A DNA stretch of 38,717 bases from Alphaproteobacteria bacterium (GCA_018969015.1 JAGWZE010000033.1:1-38717), one strand, 5' to 3'; shown: positions 1 through 8,242, numbered from the stretch's first letter. Notes: generated from the letters alone by a model not told the origin. Numbers and translations are program-made.

Positions 1-734
1 GGCGGCCTGCCGGCGTGCGCGCGGGGCGGCTCGGCGGCGGGCGGCGTCTTGCGCTGGCTGCGACGTTGCGCGCGGCGGCGCCGTGGCAACCCGTGCGGCG
101 GCGTGAACGCGGCGCACGCGCCGGCGTCGTTCACGTGCGGCCTGATGACGTGCGCCTGCAACGGCGCATCGAACGCACCGAAACGACGGTGATTTTCCTC
201 GTCGACGCGTCCGGATCGGCGGCGCTGCATCGCCTCGGCGAGTGCAAGGGCGCCGTCGAACTGCTGCTGGCCGAGGCTTATGTCACGCGCACGCGCGCGG
301 CGCTGGTCGCGTTCCGCGGTGTCGGCGCAGAGATTTTGCTGGCGCCGACGCGCTCGCTGGCGCGCGCCAAGCGCGCTCTTGCGGATCTGCCCGGCGGCGG
401 CGGCACGCCGCTTGCGGCCGGTCTCGAGGCCGCGCTGCACCTCGCCCTGAGCGAGCGCGCGAAAGGCCGCACCGTCACCGTCCTCGCGCTGACGGACGGC
501 CGCGCGAACGTGACGCGCGCCGGTGTCGGCGGGCGGGCCGAGGCCGAGGCCGAGGCGCTCGCCGCCGCGCGCGGCTTCCGGCTGCACGGCGTCTCCGCCG
601 CGCTGATCGATTCCGCGCCACGCCCGCGCCCGGAGACGCGAACTCTCGCCGAGACGATGGGCGCACGCTACGCGCCGTTGCCGTTCCCGCAAGCGGCGTC
701 GATGGCCCGCGTGGCGCGGACGGTCATCCAATGA
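1..734 (+). CDS. bchD: Magnesium chelatase subunit D, C-terminal part (5' truncated)
   Basis: The frame is open from base 3 and ends at a TGA at 732-734; the gene starts before the window, so only about 240 C-terminal residues are seen. They form a von Willebrand A (integrin-I) domain with a MIDAS metal site: DASGS at about 204-218, the GGGTPL threonine loop near 390-410 and LTDGRAN near 488-508. In BchD this domain binds the AAA+ ring of BchI and couples ATP hydrolysis to BchH, which inserts Mg2+ into protoporphyrin IX. The bchO start overlaps the stop (ATGA), so the two are probably translationally coupled. BchI is not in the window and would be expected upstream. The family assignment rests on the MIDAS pattern and the bchD-bchO order and is firm. 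Confidence 0.93.
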   Translation, partial: RPAGVRAGRLGGGRRLALAATLRAAAPWQPVRRRERGARAGVVHVRPDDVRLQRRIERTETTVIFLVDASGSAALHRLGECKGAVELLLAEAYVTRTRAALVAFRGVGAEILLAPTRSLARAKRALADLPGGGGTPLAAGLEAALHLALSERAKGRTVTVLALTDGRANVTRAGVGGRAEAEAEALAAARGFRLHGVSAALIDSAPRPRPETRTLAETMGARYAPLPFPQAASMARVARTVIQ

Positions 735-1624
735 CGACGAAGCTCGTCTGGGACACGGACGGGCGCGACTGGCCGCAGCGCGAGGCGAGCCGGTTCGTGA
801 CGGCCGGCGGCCTTCGCTGGCGCGTGGTGGCGCTCGGGGCGGGGCCCGTCGCGTTGCTGCTCCACGGCGCGGGGGCCTCCGCCCATTCGTGGCGCGACGT
901 CGCGACGCGACTGGCGCCGCACCTGACCGTGATCGCGCCCGACCTGCCTGGACATGGCTTCACCGAGACGCCGCCGCCGCACGGGCTTGCGCTGCCGGCA
1001 ATGGCGGACGCGGTGGCCGATCTGACGGCCGCGATGGGCGTCGCGCCAGAGGTGATCGTGGGACATTCGGCCGGGGCGGCCGTGGCGCTGCGCATGGCCG
1101 CCGCCGGGCGGGCGTCGCCGCGCGCGATCGTGGCGTTCAACGGCGCTCTCAAGCCGTTTCCAGGCGCCGCCGGCAGCCTGTTTCCGATGTTCGCGCGGAT
1201 GCTGTTCGTCAATCCCGTCGCGCCGCATCTGTTCGCGGCGCGGGCCCGGTGGCCGGGGGCGGTGGATGGCCTGATCCGCCAGATCGGCTCGCGCCTCGAC
1301 GCTGGCGGCGTCCGGTTCTACGAGCGGCTGTTCCGCAGCCCCGGCCACATCGCCGCGACGCTCGGCATGATGGCGGCCTGGGACCTCACCGCGCTGCCCG
1401 CCGATCTGGCGCGCGTGGAGGCCGACGTCACGCTTTTGACCGCCAGCCGCGACCGTGCCGTGCCACCCGGCGACGCCGCGGAAATCGCGCCGCGCCTGCC
1501 GCGCGGACGCGTCGTCGATTTCGGGCCGCTCGGCCACCTGGCCCACGAAGAGCAGCCGGACCGGGCCGCGGACGCCGTGCGCGCCGCGCTCGCGGCTACA
1601 CGCGGTTCGTCCGGGGCCGGCTGA
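731..1624 (+). CDS. bchO: Alpha/beta-hydrolase fold protein BchO, bacteriochlorophyll biosynthesis
   Basis: The product is 297 residues, the usual BchO size. ATG at 731 overlaps the bchD stop. It has an alpha/beta-hydrolase fold: an HGAGAS oxyanion-type loop at residues 45-50, DLPGHG at 71-76, and the nucleophile elbow GHSAG with Ser113. A late GHLAH motif supplies the likely catalytic histidine. BchO accompanies Mg chelatase genes (bchI-bchD-bchO) in purple bacteria, but its exact reaction is not settled; a role around Mg chelation has been proposed. The last 29 bases overlap, tail to tail, with the reverse-strand membrane gene that follows. No terminator is visible at that junction. Confidence 0.93.
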   Translation: MTTKLVWDTDGRDWPQREASRFVTAGGLRWRVVALGAGPVALLLHGAGASAHSWRDVATRLAPHLTVIAPDLPGHGFTETPPPHGLALPAMADAVADLTAAMGVAPEVIVGHSAGAAVALRMAAAGRASPRAIVAFNGALKPFPGAAGSLFPMFARMLFVNPVAPHLFAARARWPGAVDGLIRQIGSRLDAGGVRFYERLFRSPGHIAATLGMMAAWDLTALPADLARVEADVTLLTASRDRAVPPGDAAEIAPRLPRGRVVDFGPLGHLAHEEQPDRAADAVRAALAATRGSSGAG

Positions 1625-2303
1625 AGCGCCGCTGGAAATAGAGGATGAGACTGACGCCGATGATCGTCGGCATCGACCAAAGCGCCGGGTTGAACACGTG
1701 CTCGGGAATGAGGCGCACCGCCCCGAAGGCGAGAAACGCCGTATAGACCGAAATTCCCGCCCCGACGCTGGCCTTGATGTGTTCGAGGACGTGATCGCCC
1801 GGCGTCGGTCGCGGCTTGAAGCTGAACACGAGATTGGTCACGCCCGACGCGATCCCGATCGTCGCGATCATCACCATCAGGATCTGGCCGATCAGCAGCC
1901 CCTGGATCGCACAGTTGAGGGCGGCGGCGATCACCACGAGCTGCAGACCAACGGCGAACGGGCGGCGATTGGCGCTGCGATCGCGGGCGTTGGTCACGAC
2001 GGTCACGCCGTGCCACGCGAGGCTGATCGTCAGCAGCGCGAGATAGATCATCATCCAGCCGAAAATGCCGGAGACGAAGCGGGCGTCGGTCTGGTGCGGG
2101 TGGGTGCCGAGCGGATCGAGCAGCGTGCATGTGGCCATTGCCACGGCCAGCGAGCCCGTCGCGAGCATCGCCAGGGCGAAGCGCCGGCCCCAGACGCGGT
2201 GCGCTTGCGCGCCCTTGCGTGTCAGCACGGGGACCCAGAACAGGACGAGGCCCGTGGCGCCGGTGACGATGTGGCCATAGACGAACAGCAGAAACGGCAT
2301 CAT
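1596..2303 (-). CDS. Predicted polytopic membrane protein, unknown function (DUF2306-like?)
   Basis: The product is 235 residues and starts Met-Met; either methionine could be used, and no strong Shine-Dalgarno is visible. About six or seven hydrophobic segments are spread over the chain, with an early HRVWGRR motif between the first two. The HR-x-x-GR pattern after a first membrane helix resembles DUF2306-type membrane proteins, but I cannot confirm this without a profile search. It lies 15 bases downstream of the DUF3429 gene on the same strand, so they are probably co-transcribed. Its 3' end overlaps the bchO 3' end by 29 bases on the opposite strand. The location, between bchO and crtI, is where crtA sits in Rhodobacter clusters. 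No function is assigned. Confidence 0.75.
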   Translation of the reverse strand: MMPFLLFVYGHIVTGATGLVLFWVPVLTRKGAQAHRVWGRRFALAMLATGSLAVAMATCTLLDPLGTHPHQTDARFVSGIFGWMMIYLALLTISLAWHGVTVVTNARDRSANRRPFAVGLQLVVIAAALNCAIQGLLIGQILMVMIATIGIASGVTNLVFSFKPRPTPGDHVLEHIKASVGAGISVYTAFLAFGAVRLIPEHVFNPALWSMPTIIGVSLILYFQRRFSRPRTNRV

Positions 2304-2318
2304 CGCGAAACGTCCCGG

Positions 2319-2783
2319 TCAATCGGTGAGAACAGCGGCGGCCACGGCCACGAGGCAAATGCCCGACAGCGCGGCCGTGCCCACCCGCAGCGGACCGACC
2401 CACGCCGGAAGATGTCCCGACTGGGTGGCGCGCAGATCCCAGGCCAGTTGCGCGCCGGCCGTCGCCAGCAGGAGGAACAGGGCTTCGTGGGTCGGCAACA
2501 GCAGGGCCGCCCAGCCGACGACGGTCGCGGCGGCGGCGGCCGTCAGGCGCATCGGATTGGGCGCGGACGGCGCGCGCCGCAGTTCCGCGCCCCACCGTAG
2601 CCCGCCAAGGAACCCCACCACCACCGCGCAATAGGCGACGAGGGCATGCGAGGCGGGCACGGCATGGGCGCCGTTGTCCGTCATGGCGGCCGAGGTGAGC
2701 GCCAGGATCGGCGCGCATCCTGAAAGAACGAGCGCGCCGATCAGGCGCGGGCGCTGAAGCGGGGGGGCGATTGGCTGAGGCAT
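2319..2783 (-). CDS. DUF3429-type small membrane protein
   Basis: The product is 154 residues. ATG at 2783 was chosen over an upstream start at 2921 because GGAGGG lies six bases before it and the upstream extension would run through the crtI promoter region. Four or five hydrophobic segments are present. The GFLGGLRWG motif near residues 56-64 is typical of the DUF3429 family of inner-membrane proteins (related to eukaryotic TMEM69), whose function is unknown. The gene is divergent from crtI and shares its 92-base upstream region, so it may respond to the same regulator. It is followed by the other membrane gene after 15 bases. Any tie to photosynthesis is inferred only from location. Confidence 0.8.
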   Translation of the reverse strand: MPQPIAPPLQRPRLIGALVLSGCAPILALTSAAMTDNGAHAVPASHALVAYCAVVVGFLGGLRWGAELRRAPSAPNPMRLTAAAAATVVGWAALLLPTHEALFLLLATAGAQLAWDLRATQSGHLPAWVGPLRVGTAALSGICLVAVAAAVLTD

Positions 2784-2884
2784 GTGCCCTCCGCAGGCGT
2801 CCATCCGGAAAAATGGACGATATGTCTTGTCCACACCGCTTGTCACTCCCCTTGGGGTGGGCTTAATGTCTAGCGATGTTGACA
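2784..2884. promoter_or_regulatory. Divergent control region DUF3429 gene / crtI with a TGT-N12-ACA element
   Basis: The 92 bases between the divergent starts must hold both promoters. A perfect match to the PpsR/CrtJ operator consensus TGT-N12-ACA lies at 2867-2884; it overlaps the crtI start codon and includes a TTGACA hexamer at 2879-2884. The match specifies only six bases, so a few chance hits are expected across the whole window; its position in a divergent crt control region is what makes it credible. No convincing pair of -35 and -10 boxes could be fixed for either direction. Confidence 0.4.
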
Positions 2885-4417
2885 CATGCATCGCCCGGAC
2901 CTGCGGTCGAGGCGCCGCCACCGTCTCCCGGGGGCCGGTCCGATGCGAGGCCGCACGCCGTCGTCATCGGCGCCGGGTTCGGCGGTCTGGCGGCGGCGAT
3001 CAGGCTCGGCGCACGCGGCTACCGCGTCACCGTGCTCGAGCGTCTCGACCAGCCCGGCGGGCGCGCCCGCCAGTTCCACCAGGACGGGTTCGCGTTCGAC
3101 GCGGGCCCCACCATCATCACGGCGCCCTTCCTGCTGGAGGAGCTGTGGGCAATGTGCGGCAAGCGCATGGCCGACGACGTCGACCTGCGCGCGATGGATC
3201 CGTTCTATCAGATCCGGTTCGACGACGGGCACGTGGTCGCCTGCTCGGCCGACGCCGATCGGATGCGCGCCGAGATCGCCCGGATCTCGCCGCAGGACGT
3301 GGCCGGCTATGACCGGTATCTTGAGGCCAGCCGACGCGCGTACGAGATCGGCTTCCTGCGGATGGGCACGGTGCATTTCGCGAAGGTGGCGACCTTCCTG
3401 AAGCACATCCCCGACGTTCTCAGTCTCAGCGGCCAGCAGTCCGTCTACGGGTTCGTGTCGCGGTTCTTCAAGGATCCGCGCCTGCGCACCGTGTTCAGCT
3501 TCCACCCGCTGCTGATCGGCGGGAACCCCTATTCGGTGACGTCGATCTATTGCCTGATCGCCCATCTGGAGCGGACCTACGGCGTCCACTCGGCCATGGG
3601 CGGCACCGGCGCGATCATCTCCGGCCTCGTGCGCCTGATCGAGGGGCAGGGCGGCGCGGTGCGCCTGAACGCCGACGTGGACGAGATCTTGCAGGCCGAT
3701 GGCGCCGCGGTCGGCGTGAGGCTGGCCTCGGGCGAGACGATCCGCGCCGCGCAGGTCGTGTGCAACGCCGATGCGACATGGGCCTATGCGAACCTGATCC
3801 GCGGCCCGCGCAAACGCTGGACGCAGGCCAAAGTCGCGCGGTCCGAATACTCGATGGGCCTGTTCGTCTGGTACTTCGGCACGGATCGTCGGTATCCGGA
3901 GCTCCCGCACCATTCGATCCTTCTCGGCCCGCGCTATGGCGGCCTGTTGAACGACATTTTCCGCCGCAAGCGCCTCGCGCCGGATTTCAGCGTCTATCTG
4001 CATCGGCCGACCGCGACGGATCCCGCGCTCGCTCCACCCGGCTGCGACACCTTCTATGCGCTGTGCCCGGTGCCCAATCTCGACGCCGACGTCGACTGGA
4101 CGATCGAGGCCGAACGGCGGCGGGCGGCGATCCAGGCGCGCCTGGAGGCGACGGTCCTGCCGGATCTCGGGCGCCATATCGTCACGTCGAAAATCATGCA
4201 CCCGCTGCATTTCCGGGACGAACTCAACTCGACGAAGGGCGCGGGCTTCAGCCTCGAGCCGCTGCTCTGGCAGAGCGCGTGGTTCCGGCCGCACAACCGT
4301 TCGGAGGAGTTGCGCAATCTCGTCATGGTCGGCGCGGGAACCCATCCCGGCGCCGGCGTTCCCGGCGTGCTCACCAGCGCTCAACTCATTGACCAGTTGG
4401 TCCCCCATGCGACGTGA
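2876..4417 (+). CDS. crtI: Phytoene desaturase
   Basis: The product is 513 residues, the normal CrtI length. It desaturates phytoene stepwise to neurosporene or lycopene at the membrane, using FAD. The N-terminal dinucleotide-binding motif GAGFGG is at residues 32-37, followed about 20 residues later by the acidic end of the Rossmann beta-strand (VTVLE). The C-terminal motif GAGTHPGAGVPG is characteristic of the CrtI/CrtD family. Only ATG at 2876 (or TTG at 2879) can start this frame close to the conserved region, and the ribosome-binding site is weak (GGGGTGGG about 14 bases upstream). The 3' end overlaps crtB by 11 bases. Whether three or four desaturations occur cannot be read from the sequence. 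Confidence 0.96.
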   Translation: MLTHASPGPAVEAPPPSPGGRSDARPHAVVIGAGFGGLAAAIRLGARGYRVTVLERLDQPGGRARQFHQDGFAFDAGPTIITAPFLLEELWAMCGKRMADDVDLRAMDPFYQIRFDDGHVVACSADADRMRAEIARISPQDVAGYDRYLEASRRAYEIGFLRMGTVHFAKVATFLKHIPDVLSLSGQQSVYGFVSRFFKDPRLRTVFSFHPLLIGGNPYSVTSIYCLIAHLERTYGVHSAMGGTGAIISGLVRLIEGQGGAVRLNADVDEILQADGAAVGVRLASGETIRAAQVVCNADATWAYANLIRGPRKRWTQAKVARSEYSMGLFVWYFGTDRRYPELPHHSILLGPRYGGLLNDIFRRKRLAPDFSVYLHRPTATDPALAPPGCDTFYALCPVPNLDADVDWTIEAERRRAAIQARLEATVLPDLGRHIVTSKIMHPLHFRDELNSTKGAGFSLEPLLWQSAWFRPHNRSEELRNLVMVGAGTHPGAGVPGVLTSAQLIDQLVPHAT

Positions 4418-5462
4418 CTCTTTTGCCTCCGCCCAGGACCGTGAAGCCTGCCGGGCGATGATCCGGCACGGCTCGAAGTCGTTCTTCGCGGCCTCGAAGC
4501 TCTTGCCCGCCGACGTGCGCGACGGGGCCTTCGCCCTGTATGCGTTCTGCCGGATGTCGGACGATGTCGTGGACGTCGAGGGCGGGCGCGCCGGCGCCAT
4601 CGCGCGGCTGAACCAGCGGCTCGACGACGCCTATGCGGGCGCGCCGGGACCGTCCCCGGTCGATCGCGCGCTGGCCGATACGGTGCGCGCCCACGCGATC
4701 CCGAAGACGCTGCTGGCGGCTCTTCTGGAAGGCTTGTCGTGGGACGTCGACCAGCGGCGCTACGAAACGATCGAGGCGCTGACCGCCTACGCCGCGCGCG
4801 TCGCGGGCGCCGTTGGCGCGATGATGACCGCGCTCATGGGCGCGCGCTCACCGGCGCTTGCCGCGCGGGCCTGCGATCTCGGCGTCGCCATGCAGTTCAC
4901 CAACATCGCGCGCGACGTGGGCGAGGACGCGCAGGCCGGGCGGCTCTATCTGCCGCTTGCGTGGATGCGCGAGGAGGGGCTCGATCCGGACGCCTTCCTT
5001 GCCGCGCCCGCGCCGTCGCCGGCGTTGACGCGCGTGGTGCGTCGTCTGCTCGACCATGCCGACACGATTTATCGGCGCGCCGACGCCGGCGTTGCGCGCC
5101 TGCCGGCGCCGTGCCGGCCGGCGATCGGGGCCGCGCGCCTGATCTATGCCGAGATCGGCGCCGAGGTGCGCCGCGCGGGCTATGACAGCGTGCGCCGTCG
5201 GGCGCGGGTCTCGGCCGCGCGCAAGCTGGCGCTGGCGGCGCTGGCCTGCGGCCGGGCTTTCGCGCCGCTCGCGGATGCCCAGCTGCTCGCGGCGGCGCCG
5301 CTGGCGCAGACCAAGTTCCTGGTGGACGCCGTGGCGCGCCCCGAAGCGCGGGCGCTGCGCGCGGGCGGATCGCCGTTGACGTGGATTGATGACAACTGGG
5401 GCTGGGTCTGGGATTTGTTTCAGCGGATGGGGCAGCGCGAACGTCCCGCGCGCCGTGGATGA
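4407..5462 (+). CDS. crtB: Phytoene synthase
   Basis: The product is 351 residues. It condenses two geranylgeranyl diphosphates to phytoene. Both Mg-diphosphate binding motifs of the squalene/phytoene synthase family are present: DDVVD at residues 52-56 and NIARDVGED at 166-174. ATG at 4407 lies inside the end of crtI (11-base overlap), which indicates coupled translation of a crtIB operon. The long upstream extension of the frame is the shadow of crtI and is not part of the gene. The C-terminal WGWVWDLFQRM segment is a usual CrtB ending. Downstream, 26 bases separate it from a small membrane-protein gene with its own AAGGAG site. Confidence 0.96.
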   Translation: MRRDSFASAQDREACRAMIRHGSKSFFAASKLLPADVRDGAFALYAFCRMSDDVVDVEGGRAGAIARLNQRLDDAYAGAPGPSPVDRALADTVRAHAIPKTLLAALLEGLSWDVDQRRYETIEALTAYAARVAGAVGAMMTALMGARSPALAARACDLGVAMQFTNIARDVGEDAQAGRLYLPLAWMREEGLDPDAFLAAPAPSPALTRVVRRLLDHADTIYRRADAGVARLPAPCRPAIGAARLIYAEIGAEVRRAGYDSVRRRARVSAARKLALAALACGRAFAPLADAQLLAAAPLAQTKFLVDAVARPEARALRAGGSPLTWIDDNWGWVWDLFQRMGQRERPARRG

Positions 5463-5488
5463 CGGACATCCGCTCGAAGGAGTAGCGC

Positions 5489-5878
5489 ATGGCATACTGG
5501 CTCGGTCTGGCGTTTCTCGCAGGCGCGGTGGCGTTCGTGGTGAACGCGTTACGCTATCGGACGCGGGCCCGCGCGGAACTTGCGCGCCTGGCGGCCCGCG
5601 GGGAGACGCCGCGGTCGCTGCACCCGTCCTTGTCGATCCTCGCCGACGCGGCGCCGGCGCTGGTGGCGTTCTTCCTGTTCGCGGCCGGCGCGCTCACGGT
5701 CGTCGCATTCTTCGCTGTCGGCGCGCAGCGCTTCCTGTCGCTGTTCGACCTGTTCGGCTATCTCGCGTTCCTGGCGTCCTACGGATTCTGGCTGAACGTG
5801 AAGACGACCTACCGGATCACGGATTTTGTCGGCGCGCCGGCCTCGGCCCAGGCCGACTTACGCGACGCGGCATCCTGA
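5489..5878 (+). CDS. Small membrane protein of unknown function after crtB
   Basis: The product is 129 residues. AAGGAG at about 5477-5482 precedes ATG 5489 at good spacing, which supports real expression. Three likely membrane helices are seen: residues about 1-20, 52-80 and 85-105, with an Arg-rich loop after the first. In Rhodobacter this position holds crtK/tspO, but TspO is about 160 residues and rich in Trp, whereas this protein has only two Trp and no TspO motif, so it is a different protein. Its last 62 bases overlap the 3' end of crtC on the other strand. It is presumably cotranscribed with crtIB. I do not recognise the family. Confidence 0.72.
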   Translation: MAYWLGLAFLAGAVAFVVNALRYRTRARAELARLAARGETPRSLHPSLSILADAAPALVAFFLFAAGALTVVAFFAVGAQRFLSLFDLFGYLAFLASYGFWLNVKTTYRITDFVGAPASAQADLRDAAS

Positions 5879-6803
5879 ACCCCAGCAGCGCCTGCACCCA
5901 CGCGGATTCGAAGCGGTCGAGGTCGAGGCTTTCGTGCACCGTGGCGGCGCACGGGTCGGCCGCGTCCAAGGCGATCTTGGAGCGCGTGTAAAAGGGCGTG
6001 TCCTCCCACACCTGCGCGAGCCGCGGCGGCGTGTGGGCGGCGACCGGACGGGCCACGCCCCAGAAGCCGGGCGGCAGCGCGCGCAGCGGCGCTGGGGCGT
6101 CGGTCGTCATCGCGCCGTCGGCGTCGATACGGATCGCAAGCGCGGCCGAAGACCCGTCCCGCCGAGCGACATCGAATTGCACCTCGGCATGATCGCGCGC
6201 CGCCGTGCGCGCCCAGGACCACGATTTGAACCCCGCCGCGAGCGGCTCGGCGCCCCAGTTGGCGTCGAGATAGCCGGCGCCGCGCCAGGCGAGACGCGGC
6301 GCGTCGAGTTGCACCTCGACGTCCGCCAGGGGCGCGATCGGCCGCCAGATGTGGCGGGCGTCGGCGTCGAGCGCGAAGGCGAGGTCGGTCGTCACGCGGG
6401 GCCGCACGTGAACGACGCCGCGCAGCGGAACGGGGACCGGCGTGCAGAGTTCGTTCAGATCGATCCGCAGCCCGTCTGCGCTCCAGCTCATCGCGCTCGG
6501 GCCGACGCGGAGCAGATCGGGTGTGCGGGCGAGGTCGCCGCGGCCGCGCTCGGTCATCGCCCAGCGCCCGGGGCGTCCATACACCGCGACATTGATGGCG
6601 CAGTGGTCTTCCGGGGCCGGCGTGCGGGCCGCCTTGTAGTAGGGCGAAAACACGCTGCCGACGAAGCCGATCAGCGTCAGGCCGTGGGCGCCGTCCGCGC
6701 TGATGGCGTCGACATACCACCACGCGTAACCGCCGGGCGGGACCTCTGCATCGAACCCAGGTCCGCCGCCACCGCGCGCGCAGCGGACTGGCCGGATAGG
6801 CAC
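5817..6803 (-). CDS. crtC: Carotenoid 1,2-hydratase (hydroxyneurosporene synthase)
   Basis: The product is about 328 residues. CrtC adds water across the C-1,2 double bond of neurosporene or lycopene-type carotenoids. Family signatures are a PPGGYAWWYVDA segment near residue 21 and GFVGSVFSPYY shortly after it, then SWSWARTAARDH near the middle; the chain ends close to FRMPRR as in other CrtC proteins. The only start codon in frame just ahead of the conserved region is GTG at 6803, inside crtD, giving a 127-base overlap with the crtD 3' end; the start is therefore less certain than the gene. The frame stays open much further upstream, but that is a shadow of crtD. The tail overlaps the small membrane gene by 62 bases. 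Confidence 0.9.
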   Translation of the reverse strand: MPIRPVRCARGGGGPGFDAEVPPGGYAWWYVDAISADGAHGLTLIGFVGSVFSPYYKAARTPAPEDHCAINVAVYGRPGRWAMTERGRGDLARTPDLLRVGPSAMSWSADGLRIDLNELCTPVPVPLRGVVHVRPRVTTDLAFALDADARHIWRPIAPLADVEVQLDAPRLAWRGAGYLDANWGAEPLAAGFKSWSWARTAARDHAEVQFDVARRDGSSAALAIRIDADGAMTTDAPAPLRALPPGFWGVARPVAAHTPPRLAQVWEDTPFYTRSKIALDAADPCAATVHESLDLDRFESAWVQALLGFRMPRRVSRPGPRPARRQNP

Positions 6804-8242
6804 GCCATCGGCACGCCCGCGCCCGGATGGACGCTCCCGCCCGCCAGATAAAGGCCGGGAATCCGCGTGCGCGCTCCCGGACGGCGAAACGGCGCCGACC
6901 AGCCGTGCGTCGCCATCCCGTAGAGCGCGCCGCCCGTCGCCGGGAACAGCGTCTCGAACTCCCGCGGCGTCACGCACACGCGCGTCGCCTGCGTCAACTC
7001 CAGGCCCGCCGCACCCAGACGGTCGAAGGTTGTCCTCGCACACTCGGCGATCTCCGTCGCGCTGGGGGGGGAAACGTCGCCGCGGGCGGGCGCATTGACG
7101 AGGACGAGCAGGCGATCGGCCGCTGGCCCGGCCGCCATATCGTCCCGGTCCTGCGCGCAGACATAGACCGTGGGATCCGCGGGAAGGCGGCCACCAGCGA
7201 TGTCGCGAAACTCGCGGGCATAATCGGACGAAAAGAACACGTTGTGGCGCGTCAGGGGAAAGCCGCTGGCGCGGCCCCGGACGAGCCATGTCACCGCAGA
7301 CAGCGAGCGCGCCGCCGGCGCGCCGCCGGCCGATCGCACCGATGGCCCGAAACGACCGGCGGACAGGGCCGCGCGGTCGCCGTTGAAGATCACCGCGTCG
7401 GCGCAGAAGCGGCGCCCGTCGGTCGTGCGCGCTGCCTGCGCGCGGGCGCCCGACGTCTCGATCGCGCAGACATCCGCGTCGAAATGAAAACGGGCGCCTT
7501 TCGCCGTCGCGGCGCGCGCAAGCGCGGCGGCGAGCGCGTGCATGCCGCCCGAGATCGACCAGACGCCGTCCTGCTCGACATGGGCGATGAGCATCAGGGT
7601 CGCGGGCGCGAGAAACGGCGAGGCCCCGCAATAGGTCGCATAGCGCCCGAACAGCTGGCGCAGGCGCGGATCGCGGAAATAGCGCCCAAGGCGCTCCCAC
7701 ATCGTCGCGAACGGGTGCAGGGCGAACAGGTCGCCGCACCGGCGCCAGCCGACGCGGGCGCCGAGCTGCAGCATGTCGGGACGGTCGCCCGCCAGATAGG
7801 GCGTCTTCAAGACCTCGAACATGCGGAGGGCGTCGCGATGGAAGCGACGGAAGCCCTCGGCCTCGGCCCGGCCGGCAAAGGCGTCGATGGCCGCGACCGA
7901 GCGGTCGATGTCGGCGAACAGGTCCAGGCGGCTGCGGTCGGGCCAGTCATGGCGGGCCAAGACGTCGAGCGGCGTCAGCGTCACCAGATCGTCGAGCGCG
8001 AGCCCGGCGCGGGCGCACAGCGCATCGAAGGTCCATCGCATCGTCATCACGGTGGGCCCGGCGTCGATCGGCGCGCCGTCGACGACGACCTGGCGCATCT
8101 TGCCGCCGACCGTGGGGGCGCGTTCGAGCACGTCGACCTCGTAGCCCCGGGCCGCGAGATCGAGCGCCGCGCTCAGCCCGCCAATGCCCGTGCCGATAAT
8201 GACGACCCGATCGCCGGCCACGCCGATCTCCCGCTGTCTCAT
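6677..8242 (-). CDS. crtD: Hydroxyneurosporene / methoxyneurosporene 3,4-desaturase
   Basis: The product is 521 residues and paralogous to CrtI. It introduces the C-3,4 double bond in the hydroxylated or methoxylated carotenoid. The dinucleotide-binding motif GTGIGG is at residues 17-22, with DVLERAP at the end of the beta-alpha-beta unit, and the C-terminal LAGGSVHPGAGVPM motif is diagnostic. ATG 8242 was chosen because the conserved region starts 11 residues later; the longer upstream frame runs into crtE. CrtD rather than CrtI is inferred from its place beside crtC, with crtEF divergent, and from a separate crtI next to crtB. It is divergent from crtE across a 73-base control region and overlaps crtC by 127 bases. 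Confidence 0.92.
   Translation of the reverse strand: MRQREIGVAGDRVVIIGTGIGGLSAALDLAARGYEVDVLERAPTVGGKMRQVVVDGAPIDAGPTVMTMRWTFDALCARAGLALDDLVTLTPLDVLARHDWPDRSRLDLFADIDRSVAAIDAFAGRAEAEGFRRFHRDALRMFEVLKTPYLAGDRPDMLQLGARVGWRRCGDLFALHPFATMWERLGRYFRDPRLRQLFGRYATYCGASPFLAPATLMLIAHVEQDGVWSISGGMHALAAALARAATAKGARFHFDADVCAIETSGARAQAARTTDGRRFCADAVIFNGDRAALSAGRFGPSVRSAGGAPAARSLSAVTWLVRGRASGFPLTRHNVFFSSDYAREFRDIAGGRLPADPTVYVCAQDRDDMAAGPAADRLLVLVNAPARGDVSPPSATEIAECARTTFDRLGAAGLELTQATRVCVTPREFETLFPATGGALYGMATHGWSAPFRRPGARTRIPGLYLAGGSVHPGAGVPMACLSGQSAARAVAADLGSMQRSRPAVTRGGMSTPSARTAPTA

Noticed and set aside
1318-2718. 466-codon reverse frame across bchO and the membrane genes
   Set aside because: It gives an Arg/Pro-rich, low-complexity product with no family resemblance. 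The other frames carry BchO and coherent membrane proteins, so this is a high-GC shadow.
2870-4600. 576-codon reverse frame opposite crtI
   Set aside because: It is antisense to a clear CrtI. The product is charged and repetitive without domain signals; such long shadow frames are common in GC-rich DNA.
6804-7739. Upstream extension of the crtC frame inside crtD
   Set aside because: The open frame is due to codon bias of crtD; the extension is Arg/Gly-rich and CrtC homologues begin near the PGGYAWWY segment.
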